This document shows positions 63,493 through 64,000 of a DNA stretch of 64,000 nucleotides, in pieces (position 1 is the stretch's first letter; each line of letters begins with the position of its first letter). A program made the translations under genes and the position numbers. Below the pieces are notes generated by a model. The model had not been told where the DNA came from and searched no databases. It saw nothing but the letters and a program-made list of their open reading frames with translations. The DNA is taken from the NCBI RefSeq assembly GCF_002532075.1, contig NZ_LYXE01000036.1, positions 32,468 to 96,467 of the forward strand. The letters are read 5' to 3'. The stretch comes from Candidatus Chloroploca asiatica (lineage in GTDB: Bacteria; Chloroflexota; Chloroflexia; Chloroflexales; Chloroflexaceae).

Positions 63493-63538
63493 AACAGCGA
63501 GGCGTGATGTAGGCATTGCTACATCACGCCTCGCTGTT
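63493..63538 (+). terminator. long hairpin after L,D-transpeptidase
   Basis: A perfect 20-bp stem (AACAGCGAGGCGTGATGTAG) with a six-base loop, 20 bases after the stop. A T-run is lacking on the plus strand, so it may terminate imperfectly or mainly shield the 3' end. Confidence 0.7.
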
Positions 63539-63546
63539 ACCCATAC

Positions 63547-63636
63547 TGGCGGGGAGGGAGGGATTCGAACCCTCGAGGGGATTGCTCCCCTAGCGGTTTA
63601 GCAAACCGCCGCACTAGGCCTCTATGCGACCTCCCC
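63547..63636 (-). tRNA. tRNA-Ser (GCU)
   Basis: Acceptor GGGGAGG (63636-63630) pairs with CCTCCCC; discriminator G and encoded CCA (63547-63549). The anticodon stem GGTTT-GCT-AAACC gives anticodon GCU. A long variable arm (GGGGAGCAATCCCC) and GGTTCGAATCC T-loop confirm a class II serine tRNA. Confidence 0.93.
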
Positions 63637-63659
63637 GTACGTACGCAACAAGCTAAAAC

Positions 63660-63753
63660 TGGAGGGGGCGGTGGGATTCGAACCCACGGGACGTATTGCT
63701 ACGCCCTTCGGTTTTCAAGACCGACGCGATAAACCGGGCTCCGCCACACCCCC
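63660..63753 (-). tRNA. tRNA-Ser (UGA)
   Basis: Acceptor GGGGGTG (from 63753) pairs with CGCCCCC, with one U-G. The anticodon loop CTTGAAA between TCGGT and ACCGA gives UGA. Long variable arm GGGCGTAGCAATACGTCC, T-loop GGTTCGAATCC, and CCA encoded at 63660-63662. The discriminator reads U, where serine tRNAs normally have G. Confidence 0.88.
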
Positions 63754-63777
63754 ACTGGTTTTGTCCGGCAGAAGATC

Positions 63778-63853
63778 TGGCAGGCGGGACAGGAATCGAA
63801 CCTGCAACCTGCGGATTTGGAGGCCGCTGCTCTGCCAATTGAGCTACCCGCCT
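63778..63853 (-). tRNA. tRNA-Trp (CCA)
   Basis: 76 nt with AGGCGGG acceptor (63853-63847), D-loop AGCTCAATTGGCAGAGC, anticodon loop CTCCAAA (anticodon CCA), GGTTCGATTCC T-loop, discriminator G and encoded CCA. Confidence 0.93.
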
Positions 63854-63918
63854 TCGCACAGCGAGATAATACCACACTCTGCCTGGCTTTGCAACCGGCC
63901 GTTAGCGCTGGTATAGGG

Positions 63919-64000
63919 CGATCGCATCATACGAAACCGGATACAACGGGGCACCCGCAAGGGGTGCCCGTACCGGGGCGGGGGCCGAATCCGGTGTACG
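63919..64000 (+). repeat. partial copy of the CGAT-GCATC compound repeat
   Basis: CGATCGCATCATACGAAACC and GGATACAA match 31470-31497; the palindrome GGGGCACCCGCAAGGGGTGC and the GTGTACG that follows also occur at about 31564-31616. The copy runs off the window. Confidence 0.75.

Overview
The window is a stretch of a fairly high-GC bacterial chromosome that most resembles a filamentous phototrophic or gliding Chloroflexota (Chloroflexales-like). That placement is inference, not a database result. It rests on very large secreted beta-rich proteins, a stand-alone myo-inositol-phosphate synthase, a compact che cluster with TPR proteins, dispersed GCGCCTTTGCGTC-type repeats, and C-terminal tails of the type FLPLVRR on secreted proteins.

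Layout. 1-4.0 kb: two secreted repeat proteins, an RCC1-type protein cut by the window edge and a 21-repeat IWG..WAVG protein, then the wreck of a third secreted gene. 4.7-21.3 kb: an accessory island. It holds a tyrosine recombinase behind a palindromic operator, then a tight four-gene plus-strand operon (unknown protein, two BrxC/BrxD-like P-loop ATPases, Lhr-like helicase). A convergent PLD-nuclease/P-loop fusion, a membrane protein with a duplicated extracytoplasmic domain, and an EVE/HARE/McrB-like ATPase with its McrC-like nuclease follow. 21.4-26.7 kb: a zinc amidase and a 1408-residue RCC1/TolB-propeller/PGRP fusion with a degenerate amidase site. 27.2-30.2 kb: a graveyard of defence and toxin genes (3' end of drmB, frameshifted drmC, a RelE/ParE toxin, frameshifted hicA behind intact hicB) with a mobile-element-like inverted-repeat element.

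30.3-40.8 kb is mostly housekeeping: dprA, a DUF3352-like protein, a zinc ABC transporter (znuA-znuC-znuB) divergent from a Fur/Zur regulator with candidate operators, topA, and inositol-phosphate synthase. 40.9-50.9 kb is a chemotaxis-type signalling cluster (two CheW-like proteins, membrane MCP, CheA with a receiver, CheY, CheB, CheR-TPR, a TPR protein and another receiver). 50.9-54.7 kb holds a GT4 glycosyltransferase, a membrane protein and an amidase. 54.8-61.9 kb is a single 2357-residue secreted beta-helix/PKD/SdrD-B-like protein. The window ends with an L,D-transpeptidase, three tRNA genes (Ser-GCU, Ser-UGA, Trp) and a partial dispersed repeat.

What stands out: (i) the four-gene ATPase/helicase operon, which looks like a defence system related to but distinct from BREX and Shango; (ii) a family of about 110-200 bp elements with 24-bp terminal inverted repeats that sit at 3' ends of genes and supply their stop codons (hicA, amidase); (iii) the relics of a DISARM locus; (iv) the shared C-terminal tail on secreted proteins. 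All calls were made by reading; none was checked against a database.
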